64,000 bases of DNA. It comes from Skeletonema tropicum (taxonomy: Eukaryota > Bacillariophyta > Thalassiosirophyceae > Thalassiosirales > Thalassiosiraceae). The stretch lies in assembly GCA_037178625.1 (NCBI GenBank), contig CM074133.1:1860001-1924000 (forward strand), read 5' to 3'. Below, in pieces: positions 44,810 to 55,353 of the stretch; the stretch's first letter is position 1; every line of letters starts with the position of its first letter. The position numbers were made by a program, and so were the translations under genes. The notes under the pieces were generated by a model, which was given only the letters and a program-made list of their open reading frames with translations, was not told the origin of the DNA and did no database searches.

Positions 44810-46133
44810 TCACAGCCTCGAACTGACGTAGATGGCATTGCTCCCAGGACGAAAGCCAACAGGCAGCACCTTTGATACAAATCCATGCGCTTCATCACCA
44901 TCCTCGTTTGACGAATACTCAATCCCCTTCCGTGCAGCATTGATCATAGCTCTATTCATTTCTTTGTACAGTGGACTCTGCGTCCAAACTCCTTGAACTG
45001 CATAATCTTCCATATCGAATCCAATCTGCGCATAGAATCTCCTCTTCTTGTGGCAAAAGCTCTATTTCACCGCCTTGCTTAACCAACGTTTCGTACTTAG
45101 GTGCCAGCTTACACAAACAAACGAAAAACATGTCGCTTCTATTGAAAAGTCCTCCATGTGCCTGTCGGAAGCAGATGATTTTGTCAAATTCAACATCTAA
45201 CCCAGTCTCTTCTTTCAATTCACGAATTGCTGCTGCGGCAATGTCTTCACCAGGATCTGTTAGGCCTGTTGGCATCTATATAATTGCGACACGACGTTTG
45301 CGAAGAAGAAGACAAATTGAGCGTCTTGAAAGAATCGCATATTATCATCATCTAATCGATCATAGTAACAACTTACCTTCCACAATTTGCGTGCTGCTGC
45401 AGGTCCAGTACGTTCTTGCACAGCCAACATCTTCCCCGTAAGTGGATGCAACACCAAAACTCCAACGCCAACCTGATGAGATGGTCCATTGGGTAACCTC
45501 GACTCAGAATCCTTCGGAAGCCATTTGGTCAAAACACATGTTCCAGGCTCAGCATGTTGGAAATCAAACCCAAGCTCATGTTGCAGATGCTATCAAATGA
45601 GCATGTGATGTGGGTATACGGATCCAAATACCCCTGCGTCCCTCTTCCGACCAGATATTTAGAGCGCGTGATAGCATTTCTCCAAATGTTGATGCATCAG
45701 AATCAGATAATTGCGGTACTTTTGTTACATCTAATGTAACTCCATTGTACGTGTCATGTTTTAAAGCAGATTCAGGAAATGGCAATGAAGGGTTGTGTTG
45801 TAGAATATTCATTGGATCATCTATGCTTTTTCTGGCAGATATTGTTGCTTTCTTCATGTTGCTCCCACTATTATTTGATCCATCATCATTACTGCACAAG
45901 ACCACCGTCGAAGTGCCTCCGATCAATCCAGCTGCAGCACCAATTTTGGCGTGACAACCGGATGATGATGATGATGATGATGATGATGACGACGATGTCG
46001 CCGCAGAAGAAACAGCACAAGATTGGAAAGTTGATAATGCCGCTGGCAGAACGAAGGCTGATTTTGCAGCGGAAGTTCTACTGCCACGTATGGAGGTTGC
46101 AATTGATTGCAAGAGTAAAAGCCCAGTTTTCAT
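44810..46133 (-). CDS. Nudix hydrolase, NUDT6/NUDX8-like (2 exons); two +1 shifts
   Basis: Exon 1 is 45377-46133, exon 2 is 44810-45275, with GTAAGT and TAG borders. The N-terminus is Ser/Ala-rich with a Ser run from a gat microsatellite and may be a targeting sequence. A pre-Nudix domain follows (YNGVTLDV, GRRGIWIRIPTSHAHLIASA, then HELGFDFQHAEPG), then LTKWLPKDSESRLP and SHQVGVGVLV. The Nudix box begins GLTDPGEDI and ends AIRELKEETGL, with all metal-binding Glu residues. This order is that of NUDT6 and plant NUDX proteins; the substrate is not known. One extra base lies at about 45581 and one at about 45017; without them the product is 406 residues and both exons are in phase. Confidence 0.85.
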
Positions 46134-46609
46134 TTTGTACTTGTTGTAGACAAACCTATCTTATTCAACCAGCCTGCCAACGTTAACGTCCATCAACTCC
46201 CTCACCGATACTATTCAAAGTCGAAGGTCGAATGCAAGCAACAGGCACAGTACTTCATTCTTCATTCTTTTGATAGTGGGGGATTGGCGATCAATGGCGA
46301 TTGGCGATAGTGAGTCAGAAAAGTGGCAGGGGGAGAGGCAAGATAGGAGAGGCAAGATAGGAGAGGCATTTTCACCCGTACGGCTGCAAACATCATTCAT
46401 ATGTACCCATTCATAACAGAGCAAGGTGAGGACCTGGTAGAAGTAGCTTGTTAGCAAGCTGCAATGAGACTTATTTAGTGCTTAGATCTACTTGCAGGTA
46501 CAATAGATATTTCATTTCATTATCTAAGTGAGGCAATGCTATGTTTCCGTACCCAGCAGATTAATACGTCGCCCTTTCTAAAGCCCATCACTTAGGTCCT
46601 ACCAAGACC
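46134..46609. other. Intergenic region without a recognisable feature
   Basis: Between two minus-strand genes. A short direct repeat (gaggcaagataggaga twice, near 46335-46365) is present. Confidence 0.5.
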
Positions 46610-47701
46610 TCACTCAAAGTAAATCTCATTAAGACTTGTTGCAGAAACATTCTCAGCTCGAAGGAACTGACACGGTAAGTTCCTCGATGTCTGTATAAGT
46701 AGATTCTGTGCTTTCACGGAATCTAATTTCTTTTCCAGATTGATTCCAGGAAGTACCTTCAACAATATCTTCCTCGCCATTGGTCCAAGCTTACTGCCAT
46801 CATTTGTGTTGATACCCTCCCTTCCTACTAAACGCAATAGTCGTTGAAGAAATAGATGATGGAATTCACTTTCTTTCATTGCTTCAAAGAGTGCTCCGCC
46901 AAATTTGTACTTGGTCATCTCAACTAATAGACGTAAAGGACCCGTTGACATGAGCTTGACGTAAGAATGTGAATCTTGGTCAGGAGTGAGTTTTGTTGGT
47001 GGGCAGTTACTGAACCCATCAGAATGTACTCGATTATTGTCATCTCCATCGTGATCAATTAAACCAGTCCAGTGAATTGTTTGTATTAATACGTCAATAT
47101 ACATAGGATCTCCTTCAAGTAAAGCAAACAAGACTTCTGCTGCACCTTCTTCGTCATAGTCTAGACATCTTCTAGCAAGACCTACTGTAGCCGAAAGCTG
47201 CTCCAATTGAACTTGAACCAGCCACATCAAATTGCGTGTTCCAATATGATCTAGACACTGACCCGCATATCCGGAAAGCATGATTCGTGATGGAGAAAAT
47301 TCTGCAGCCGTATCAGGCCCGCTTCCTTTATAATAGAGTAAAAGCTCGCATAGACTCCGAGGCGAACTATCAGATCCTCGGCGACTGTGCGTGGGTAGTA
47401 CGAGCTTTTCAACGGGTATTAGATTTGCTTCCTTCAATGCCTTCGTTCCCTCTTCATCTTTCATACGTACCTCAAATCGTTCATCCTCTGAAATGTACCG
47501 TATCACAGCACATTGGCACCCATTCAATTTCTGTCCAGCTGCACTTTTGAGCCCGTCTACTTGACATATGATACCCGGCTGAACCTTCGTTGGCAGCACA
47601 GGTTCGGGAGGCTCTTCGTCATCTGAATAGTTGCCAGAAAATGAATCCATCATGCCGCCCATTTTATTGAGCATCTCCAGCAATTCTGCATTCGAATTCA
47701 T
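46610..47701 (-). CDS. Hypothetical protein, 363 residues
   Basis: The likely start is MNSNAELLEMLNKMGGMMDS at 47701; the longer frame upstream begins with an unlikely hydrophobic stretch. Residues ~40-110 resemble the short beta-rich module seen in many algal proteins (GLKSAAGQKLNGCQCAVIRY, then DERFEVRMKDEEG), often read as binding or adaptor modules. The rest is helical with no recognised domain. The frame is unbroken. The LTR element at 47877 sits 176 bp upstream of this start codon and probably separates it from part of its promoter. Confidence 0.7.
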   Translation of the reverse strand: MNSNAELLEMLNKMGGMMDSFSGNYSDDEEPPEPVLPTKVQPGIICQVDGLKSAAGQKLNGCQCAVIRYISEDERFEVRMKDEEGTKALKEANLIPVEKLVLPTHSRRGSDSSPRSLCELLLYYKGSGPDTAAEFSPSRIMLSGYAGQCLDHIGTRNLMWLVQVQLEQLSATVGLARRCLDYDEEGAAEVLFALLEGDPMYIDVLIQTIHWTGLIDHDGDDNNRVHSDGFSNCPPTKLTPDQDSHSYVKLMSTGPLRLLVEMTKYKFGGALFEAMKESEFHHLFLQRLLRLVGREGINTNDGSKLGPMARKILLKVLPGINLEKKLDSVKAQNLLIQTSRNLPCQFLRAENVSATSLNEIYFE

Positions 47702-47876
47702 GATTGTAGTGTATGTGAGATAAAGAAAGTATACTGTTGGATAATAGTAGACTATGGGCGATAGCTGCGTAAGTGCTGGGTTTGGATTTTGGATCCGCAA
47801 AGATGCAGTGGTGCTTGATAGGTGCTTGCTCCAAGAGAGAGTGGTGGGTGGTGGTTGGTGATGGTTCGGTGGTCGG

Positions 47877-48260
47877 TGTCGTGGTCAGCTGCATCTGATG
47901 GTCTGACGTCACGACTACCGTTAGTGACTCTATCCGGGTTTAGGCGTGACACCTTAAATCAGTCATTGACGCGATCATTCCTTTGGATGATCATGCCTTT
48001 GATGCCTCTTTTGTTTGGCGGAAGTCCAAGTAGTCGAAGTGTACTGTTGACGCTTTGCTCACTTATTCTCTGTCAGTGAAACATCTCTCTAGTTTACATC
48101 AAGTTTTAACAATAAATACCTCTTTTCTTGGTGGATCTACTCTTCTATTCATCGATAAGTCACTAGCTGACGAGTGGCAACTGTCACCAAAACCGTCCAG
48201 TACCGATAGGTCACTGGAGCTGTGGGAAGGAGCATCCACGGCAAGTAGCGATCTATCACA
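47877..48260 (+). repeat. Left LTR (384 bp)
   Basis: Identical to 51604-51987 as far as I can read. Confidence 0.95.
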
Positions 48261-48644
48261 GGTTATAGTAGCCCAACTACGCTTTCTTGGTGTATAAGGT
48301 TGCTATTTCCTCGTCAGCTTTTGGTATCTCTTCGAGTGCCCTGAGCTATCTTCGTTTGCTGCCCATCGCAACAACCCCATCGACTTCTCTCCGTTGTTTG
48401 GTCGGCTTGATCACCCGCCTCCTTCGTTGGTAGTCACCCTAAGTTTTCACCCAGTTAAGTTTTGAACATTCCTCCGAAGTTTGCGTGCTAGCTACACCTC
48501 GTTCGGAGTACATTGGCCCCTGAAGGATTCATCATCGTCAAGTTCAGTTGTGCCGGCTAGATTCCATTGCGTCAAAAGCCACCCGCTAGATTCCTTTGTG
48601 TCAAAAGCATATAAGTAAGTAGATTCGCCTCTGCACCGTTAACA

Positions 48645-51600
48645 ATGCAGTCGCCTTTTATGACTCCCTTAGACCCTCCGTTGGCGCCACCTATCATGAG
48701 TGATGTCTCAAGTGTGGAGTCCGTAACTCCTCGAAGTGAGGAGACCACCGCCCCTCCTCGTACTCAAGCGCCCTTGTCTGTTCAGGCTCCTCGTGATTGG
48801 GATGGTGATTTGATGTGGTTTCCAGAGGCTGTCCCTCCCGAAGCCCCTGCTGGAAATGTTGCCAGCGCGACTAGTCAAGTGGCTAGTTCCTCATCGTGGC
48901 TCAATGAAGCCCCTGCTGCTGCTAGAAATGCTAGCAGCCCGACTAGCCCAGTGGCTAGCACCTCTTCATGGCTCAATGCAGCCCCTGCTGCTGCTAGAAA
49001 TGCTAGCAGCCTGCCTAGCCCAGTGGCTAGCACACCTTTGTGGCTTAATGAAGCCCCTGCTGGCTATGTCGCTAGCAGCCCGTCTAGCCCAGCGGCTAGA
49101 CCACCAATGTGGCTCCGAGACATTATGTCCTCTGTTGCCCCCGCTAGCAGTGATGCTAGCAACTCAGCCTCTGCTTCGCCTACTACTTTTGATGATGGAG
49201 CAGAAGGTTTTGCTGCTCTCCTAGCGAAGATGGAGTCGGATATTAATGATACTCCTCTCACCAAGGCTGAGCATACTAAGCTCGTCGACTTGTTTGCTGA
49301 ATTCAAGCTATCAGCGGTGTGTGGGTCTGCAACTCGTGTTTCTGTGGATCCTCCGGAAGATCATGGTGTTGTTTCTACGGATGAACCTCCTCGTATTTCT
49401 GAAGAAGTGCCTACTCGTGTCTCTGTGGATCCTCCGGAAGATCAGGGTGATGCTTCTGTGGCTGTGCCTGCTCGTGTTTCATTGGATCCTCCGGATGATC
49501 AGGATGGTGTTTCTGCGGCTGCACCTACTGCTGTACCGTCTATTGTGTCTGGTTCTGTATCTGTCGGCACAACTTTTGATTATGAAGCCCCGATTTCTGC
49601 TCTCAAGGCATTTCAGGATCTACGTTGCATCGATGTCTCGTCTATTTCTCCGCCTGTCGATTCAGGAGGAGGAGGAGGAGGAGAATGTAGTGCTGCTGCA
49701 CAAGTTCCTCCGTCATCGCCAGCGTTTATCGATATTCCGTCTGGTGCTGTTGTCCATTCGCAGTTTGTAAGATGTGATGTGGATAACTCAGTTCGAGTTT
49801 CAATGTCTGGGACCGAAGAAAATCAACTTGACCATGTTGGTTTTCGTGGTGAGAATGTCGCTCCAGTTATTTGCGGTGTTACACAACATGAAGAACCTAT
49901 TCAAGTCTCTGCTATCAAGTGGGGAGCTCTGCAAGAGTTTGTAGGCTCCGTCTTTCATGTGGGAAGGGATATGCTTCCGCGCTTCAGTACAACTTCAGGT
50001 CTTAAAGTTATTGTCTCTACCCACTCCAACCTCGGGTTTCTATCAAGGATCATCCTTTTTGGTAGTATGCTCTCCGTAGACCCGATCAATCCTGGATTGC
50101 AACATCTACTTCTATCAATGTTGTACCGTCTGTTCATCTTCTTGAACAACCCGTTTCAATCGTTTTGGTCTCTCTTCGGTTTCGGTTTGATCATTCTCAG
50201 CATCCTTCGAGCTTTTACCATATCATTTTCAACTCTCTACCAAGTTCTACAACGCAGGAAACACACCTATCAGCTCTTCCTAGTTGTTGCCATCCTTCTG
50301 ATCTACCTTTACATGGACCATCTCCATTATGCTCTTTACGCAGAATCAGTTTTGGTCTTCCTGCTCTCCGTCATCTCGGCTATGCCGAATGCCTCCGATA
50401 TGAATGTGATTTTCAACTTCAATGGCGTCTCTTCAACCTCAATGGGCCCTGCGGTCCAGAAGAAAAATGTGATCTCCCATCGTAAATCTCGCAAGCATAG
50501 TTTCAGAAGGAGCTCATTATCATCATTATCATTCTACTACGTTTATCATCGCCCAGGCTCTCGTCCTCGACGTAAGCCACCCCATTTCAGTCATCTGGTT
50601 CTTCTTCCATCTGGTTCGGATCCTCCCTTCACCGTACATTCTCATGTTGACGACTTCATTCTACAATGTGATACTTCATCAGAAGGAGCTTCGTGTTTCG
50701 CATCAGGAGGAGAAAGTATTCAGTCTATCAACTACAGCTGGACTCGGCGTCTTCGCTCTCGAGATAAATACTTCGAATTTTCCAAGTCCAACCTCCATCG
50801 TCGGGAAGATATGAAAGCATTCTCTTCCAAGGCTTCTGATGGACACTTTACTCAGCCAGCTGACATTGATGCGTCTCTTTCATCCAAAGTAGTTTGTCCG
50901 TATCCAACTGTTGAGTCTCGTCAAATTTGTCCTCGTGACAAGGTTCTCTTCGGTCTCTTTGATGACCAGTCCTCGTCAAGTTCCATTTGGTCGCCGACAA
51001 GTCTTCTTCAAGACTCAGTTCAATCCTCCCTTTTGCCTCGTCTTCAACGAAGCAACTTTTTCGGTTCAGTTATGTCCGTCGACGTAGTCAAGATTTTTGG
51101 CTCTCGTATCAAGAAGAAGCACCGACTTGTTCCTATGACGCACTCGTATCTCCTTGATTGCAAAATAGCGAAGTTCTTTGTCGATCATGGTCTAAAGCAA
51201 TCCAAATGTGATCAGTGCGTGTTCACAAGTGCCAAGGTCGTTGTCCTACTCTTCAATGGTGGCTCAATCTTCTTCAGCGAATCTGACGAAGATATTCAAG
51301 ACATCTTGCATCTTCAAGAAGATCTTTTCGAAGCGCAAGTTATCTACTCCAAATCAATTCCTTCCATAACTCAAGTCCAAGATACTGGAATCTCGTCTCC
51401 AGAAGGAGCATCATATCTTAACAGAATCTTTGGAGCTTGTGTTCTTTCAGTTCATCGCATCAGCCCAGATCTTAAGGCCATTGCTGATGAATGTCTTTGG
51501 TTCGTGGTTTTCCTCGCATCAAGTCTCTCCGATATTGCTATCTTTCAGTACATTCGTAAGAAGTCAATAGTTCTTTCAAGCTACTTGACTGTCCGAGAAG

Positions 51601-51806
51601 GAGTGTCGTGGTCAGCTGCATCTGATGGTCTGACGTCACGACTACCGTTAGTGACTCTATCCGGGTTTAGGCGTGACACCTTAAATCAGTCATTGACGCG
51701 ATCATTCCTTTGGATGATCATGCCTTTGATGCCTCTTTTGTTTGGCGGAAGTCCAAGTAGTCGAAGTGTACTGTTGACGCTTTGCTCACTTATTCTCTGT
51801 CAGTGA
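48645..51806 (+). CDS. Single ORF of the LTR element: gag-like N-terminus with a degenerate copia-type RT segment
   Basis: 1,053 codons, uninterrupted. Residues 1-180 are Pro/Ala/Ser-rich with about four copies of an AP(A)-ARNASS...SPVAS...WLN repeat; three TRVSVDPPEDxG-type repeats follow (about 228-290). Residues ~490-590 are strongly hydrophobic (FLNNPFQSFW, LFLVVAILLIYLYM). Around residues 838-890 a stretch resembles the palm of copia reverse transcriptase: FVDHGLKQSKCDQCVF, then VVVLLFNGGSIFFSES followed by DEDIQDILHLQEDLFE. Copia RT has YVDD where this has FNGG, so both catalytic Asp are absent. Another VDD (SHVDDFILQCD) occurs near residue 670 in a different context. The product cannot be a working RT. 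Confidence 0.7.
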   Translation: MQSPFMTPLDPPLAPPIMSDVSSVESVTPRSEETTAPPRTQAPLSVQAPRDWDGDLMWFPEAVPPEAPAGNVASATSQVASSSSWLNEAPAAARNASSPTSPVASTSSWLNAAPAAARNASSLPSPVASTPLWLNEAPAGYVASSPSSPAARPPMWLRDIMSSVAPASSDASNSASASPTTFDDGAEGFAALLAKMESDINDTPLTKAEHTKLVDLFAEFKLSAVCGSATRVSVDPPEDHGVVSTDEPPRISEEVPTRVSVDPPEDQGDASVAVPARVSLDPPDDQDGVSAAAPTAVPSIVSGSVSVGTTFDYEAPISALKAFQDLRCIDVSSISPPVDSGGGGGGECSAAAQVPPSSPAFIDIPSGAVVHSQFVRCDVDNSVRVSMSGTEENQLDHVGFRGENVAPVICGVTQHEEPIQVSAIKWGALQEFVGSVFHVGRDMLPRFSTTSGLKVIVSTHSNLGFLSRIILFGSMLSVDPINPGLQHLLLSMLYRLFIFLNNPFQSFWSLFGFGLIILSILRAFTISFSTLYQVLQRRKHTYQLFLVVAILLIYLYMDHLHYALYAESVLVFLLSVISAMPNASDMNVIFNFNGVSSTSMGPAVQKKNVISHRKSRKHSFRRSSLSSLSFYYVYHRPGSRPRRKPPHFSHLVLLPSGSDPPFTVHSHVDDFILQCDTSSEGASCFASGGESIQSINYSWTRRLRSRDKYFEFSKSNLHRREDMKAFSSKASDGHFTQPADIDASLSSKVVCPYPTVESRQICPRDKVLFGLFDDQSSSSSIWSPTSLLQDSVQSSLLPRLQRSNFFGSVMSVDVVKIFGSRIKKKHRLVPMTHSYLLDCKIAKFFVDHGLKQSKCDQCVFTSAKVVVLLFNGGSIFFSESDEDIQDILHLQEDLFEAQVIYSKSIPSITQVQDTGISSPEGASYLNRIFGACVLSVHRISPDLKAIADECLWFVVFLASSLSDIAIFQYIRKKSIVLSSYLTVREGVSWSAASDGLTSRLPLVTLSGFRRDTLNQSLTRSFLWMIMPLMPLLFGGSPSSRSVLLTLCSLILCQ

Positions 51807-51987
51807 AACATCTCTCTAGTTTACATCAAGTTTTAACAATAAATACCTCTTTTCTTGGTGGATCTACTCTTCTATTCATCGATAAGTCACTAGCTGACGA
51901 GTGGCAACTGTCACCAAAACCGTCCAGTACCGATAGGTCACTGGAGCTGTGGGAAGGAGCATCCACGGCAAGTAGCGATCTATCACA
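51604..51987 (+). repeat. Right LTR (384 bp)
   Basis: Identical to 47877-48260; contains the stop codon of the internal ORF at 51804-51806. Confidence 0.95.
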
Positions 51988-52011
51988 GTCGGTGGAGGAT
52001 CTTACATCTTA

Positions 52012-52580
52012 CTACCGCGCAAAAAAATTGCTCCCTGCAAAAAATTGTTCCAGCGCGCTCTCACGCACAAAAGTAGCTTACAACCATGTCAGCACACCCC
52101 TCCACCATGGCCAATAATACACATTCGACAAAAAAGGCGATTGGGAATGCCAAACTAAACACTATCCGAATATAATTATTCCTTGGATGACCCATCTATA
52201 TCTAGTCCTCATTGAGTTATCTTCAATTGTTCCTGGGTGATTTTCAACATTTTTACTAGTTAAAATCACTAGGTAAAATCGCCTAAACAACCCATCTGAC
52301 CCATGCTAATTAACCACTTCAGGACGAATACAGCAGTTACAATGTTGACCAGTGGCTCTATCGACAGCCAATAATGTATGCTATCACATAACACCTGGTT
52401 ATTCTAGTGCACAAGTACACCAAGAAACTTACCAGGCTACGGAGTGGATATGTCGACATGGTAGCTAGGAATTTTGTGCGAGTTCGAGTTGGAATTCGTG
52501 ACTAAAGTGCTTGCTAATCACTTTTTTTACTAGCGAACTCGGGACCTAAATGCTCCTGGAGCAATTTTTTTGCGCGGTAG
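52012..52580. mobile_element. Second small TIR element (MITE-like), 569 bp
   Basis: The ends 52012-52034 and 52558-52580 are perfect 23-bp inverted repeats beginning ctaccgcgc. The element starts 19 bp after the target duplication of the LTR retrotransposon. The interior carries a short plus-strand frame at 52087 (MSAHPSTMANNTHSTKKAIG) that stops after 29 codons, like the leader of a transposase gene. I could not see a clear target-site duplication. Confidence 0.65.
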
Positions 52581-52925
52581 CTTTAATTACTTAGCGAGCG
52601 CCACACCAATTTCGCCACTAGTTAAAAAAAAATTTCCTACCATCCCCCTTTTGTGGGCTATCTGGACTGTACATAGATAATTTTACATGCTAAATATTTT
52701 TCTTTCCCCCGGTGGCCCCCTATTTCCCCGCTCAATCTCTGCAGAAAAAATTAGACCATGACGACTCGCTCCGTAGAGAGAGTACTGAGCTCCACAGGAC
52801 ATCCAATGCATGACATTGAACAAAAACAACACCAGAAACAGTTGCCGAACACCATATTCTACCAATTCCTTCATTTTCAGCACTTCGCACAACCTCGATG
52901 TCACTCAAAATTAGTGACCACTTAA
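52581..52925. other. Intergenic region without a recognisable feature
   Basis: Short frames only; contains poly-A and poly-T runs near 52624-52634. Confidence 0.4.
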
Positions 52926-54705
52926 TCATCTTTTTTTGTACGGTCCTCGACGAGGCCTCTTCGTGTCTCTACATTGTGCCATGATGTCTGCGTTGTTCAT
53001 ACCAGCTCTCTTCCTTGCAGCAAGCTGGGTGTGCTTCTCTGGGTCTTTCTCAAATTTGCATTTCGCCTCAACTTTCTTCCTTTCAGTCTGATGGAACTGT
53101 TCTACCCATTCCTCAATGCATAGAGACAAGTCAGGGTGATTCTCAATTGCTTCTAGTCCATGATCTTCTGCGCAGTGAAGCTTTGGTGTATCATTGTTGT
53201 CGTCAACTTTTGCCCTCAGAGCGCGATGCTTTGCAACCGCATCAGCCATGTCGCTCTTAAATTTATCCTTGTCCTCTGCAGATGGTTTCTCTTAACTTCC
53301 CCATCGCTTCAAGGTGGCATCAAGTGCTGCAAGTTCATCCACCTCGTCATGATTCAACCCATTGCCTCCATTTGAAGGTGCTCGAGTTCTCCGTAACGTC
53401 ATTAACGCAGTTCGCCTCTTACCATGAATGCCTGCTTTCCAATCATTAACTACCTTCCGTTGGTTGGGAATTAGGACATTCAGTTCATCCACTCTATTTT
53501 TCCAACGCTTCTCCTCGTCCGATAGCTTCGTCAGCCGCCACTCGACCAGGAAGCCAAAATAGTCGATGACATCATTACCAAGCCCAATACAAAGATGAAG
53601 GATAGGGAGAATGTAACTTTTAAGCGGAATCCATGGGAAGTATGACCGCCTTTTCACACCCATTCTCTTTGCACCCTTCTTATCACTATCAGCCATCTCA
53701 CATTCAGATCCTCCATAGTCCAACACTGACCTCTGTCATGATTTGGTATGCTCCATTGCTGTGGACCAAGCATGCAGTAGATGCACCAACTATTTGCTGC
53801 TCCTTCTTTGCCTAGACAGAAACATTCCCATGCCAGGTTTCCAGCTATGAGTTGTTCAACTAGGATTGGTTCAAGAAGTACATCGTCCAGATTATCCATA
53901 TCACACTCGAAGCAACACACAGATCTACCGTCAAGATTTAGCAAATGTAACGGGTTGTCATGAATTTGTTTCAAATCTTCAGCAAGCCAATCAATCACCG
54001 TCGATTCCAGGATTGCTCCTGCTTCCTTCTTGCAGTAAACTGTGGCAATATTTATTGTCTTGCACATCGGAGATTCCCCCTCCTCCGTATCAATCAGTAC
54101 TCGGAAGCCCAAACGAAAGGCGCCTTGACCATGGTCGCCACCAATGATGAGTCTAATCCGTTTAACTTCTTTGCGCTTTTTCAATCGATTAACTCGCAAG
54201 AGCGTCTCGACCGCCTTCTTGAACTCAGCTTAGATGTCTTGGTATTCTGCTGTAATCTTCTCCCATTTATCCTCAGTAGTAAAACTGATATCACCATCCG
54301 TGTTTTCTTTCACCAACTTACAGCTTTTCAATAACCACATCCAGTGGTCGTGTTCTATACCCACGAAGTTTTGTAATGACATTTTGTTCAATTGATCGAT
54401 TTTATGCAACTCATCCTCGTTCGTAAGTCGACTACCTCTGATGCGGGGTAGTCATCCGGACGATCCCAAATACGGTACCAATGGGATAACAATGAATTCT
54501 GGAATAGATATTGTAGTAGACCTGCTAATAATAATTCGGGGCTGTCTTGTGGACAAGCCTTGGCGTCGATTGTCTCCATTGCTCTTGGTGCCGAAAAAAG
54601 TTGATGGGGTATGCAGCGCGTTGTTGTGTTTAGGAACGTACTATCTTGTCTTGAGTATTCAATACACCCGGGCACAAATCTAACCGGAAATTGAATATAA
54701 CGCAT
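52926..54705 (-). pseudogene. Decayed transposon-derived gene
   Basis: Coding-like segments follow each other on the minus strand: one to about 54388 (PRAMETIDAKACPQDSPELL), a middle part with RLIIGGDHGQGAFRLGFRVL and LHLLNLDGRSVCCFECDMD, then PLKSYILPILHLCIGLGN, and finally LHCAEDHGLEAIENHPDL and EEWVEQFHQTERKK. The frame changes at about 53718 (one base missing or two extra), an in-frame TAA follows KRWGS (about 53292), and there are more breaks near 54200-54390. The GGDHGQGAFR string and the late H-x-x-E-D-H / E-Q-x-H block recall a family of transposon proteins in animals and oomycetes; I cannot name it. No terminal repeats found. Confidence 0.6.
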
Positions 54706-54900
54706 AGAATAGATTCGTAAATTTGGGCACTGTGATACCGAAAGGTGCAGATGCTATTAATGGTTATGATGGTGACTTCTTCGATGCTATTGCAAGCAAA
54801 TAAAAAAATGACATAAATTGACACGCTGCTGCTAGTTAAATCTGTACGTAAGATCAGTATCTTATGTTATGGTAATTTCGTTTAGAGGTACAAAAAATAT

Positions 54901-55353
54901 GATCTGTGCGATGTGCAAACTGAAGACTTGTTTTATTTGGAACGCCACATGCCAGCTCGCTACGTTTTTTTCGGGAGGGAGTGGAACTTTGGTTATATCC
55001 GAAACAAGAATAATTGGGAAGACAGTCTACTCTCTTCTTACAGCTATGTCGATCGTGGTTCTGATCTCAACACAACTTTAAAGATACTTCAATGCGTCCC
55101 AAAGGATGGCTGTGACCTAAGCTTGAACCTTACAGCATCCCTTACAATATCTGCACGTCGAGAAGAGTACAAAGTGGAGAAGAATGGTGTACAAATCACT
55201 GATGGGCAGTATGTTGGTATTGATTATTTTGGTTCATTCGTGATGCCATTCGGTCAGAACTGCCCTTTCAGTTCCAACAATGCATTGACTTTGTCTGGAG
55301 GTGCGATTGCATCTGTAGTCGTAGTTTTCATTACTGTCTTGATTTGGCATTGA
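54901..55353 (+). pseudogene. 5'-truncated copy of the surface-protein gene at 57498-59150
   Basis: The last ~150 codons of the downstream gene (DVQTEDLFYLERHMPARYVF to VVVFITVLIWH) are present with an intact frame and stop, but everything upstream is unrelated sequence. No signal peptide or plausible start precedes it; the first in-frame ATG is internal (54913). It is probably not expressed as a functional protein. Confidence 0.8.

Larger units (their letters stand above)
47877..51987 (+). mobile_element. LTR retrotransposon, 4,111 bp, with intact LTRs and 5-bp target duplication
   Basis: LTRs at 47877-48260 and 51604-51987 (384 bp each) begin TGTCGTGG and end CTATCACA, and I find no difference between them. 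The host sequence GTCGG flanks the element on both sides (47872-47876 and 51988-51992). A purine tract gagaaggag (51595-51603) abuts the right LTR, as a polypurine tract should. I could not match a tRNA primer-binding site after the left LTR. The interior has one long ORF and no recognisable integrase, protease or RNase H, so the element looks non-autonomous. Confidence 0.92.

Noticed and set aside
48055..48297. 80-codon frame and its twin at 51782-52117
   Set aside because: Both lie in the LTRs and are the same sequence; no independent evidence of coding.
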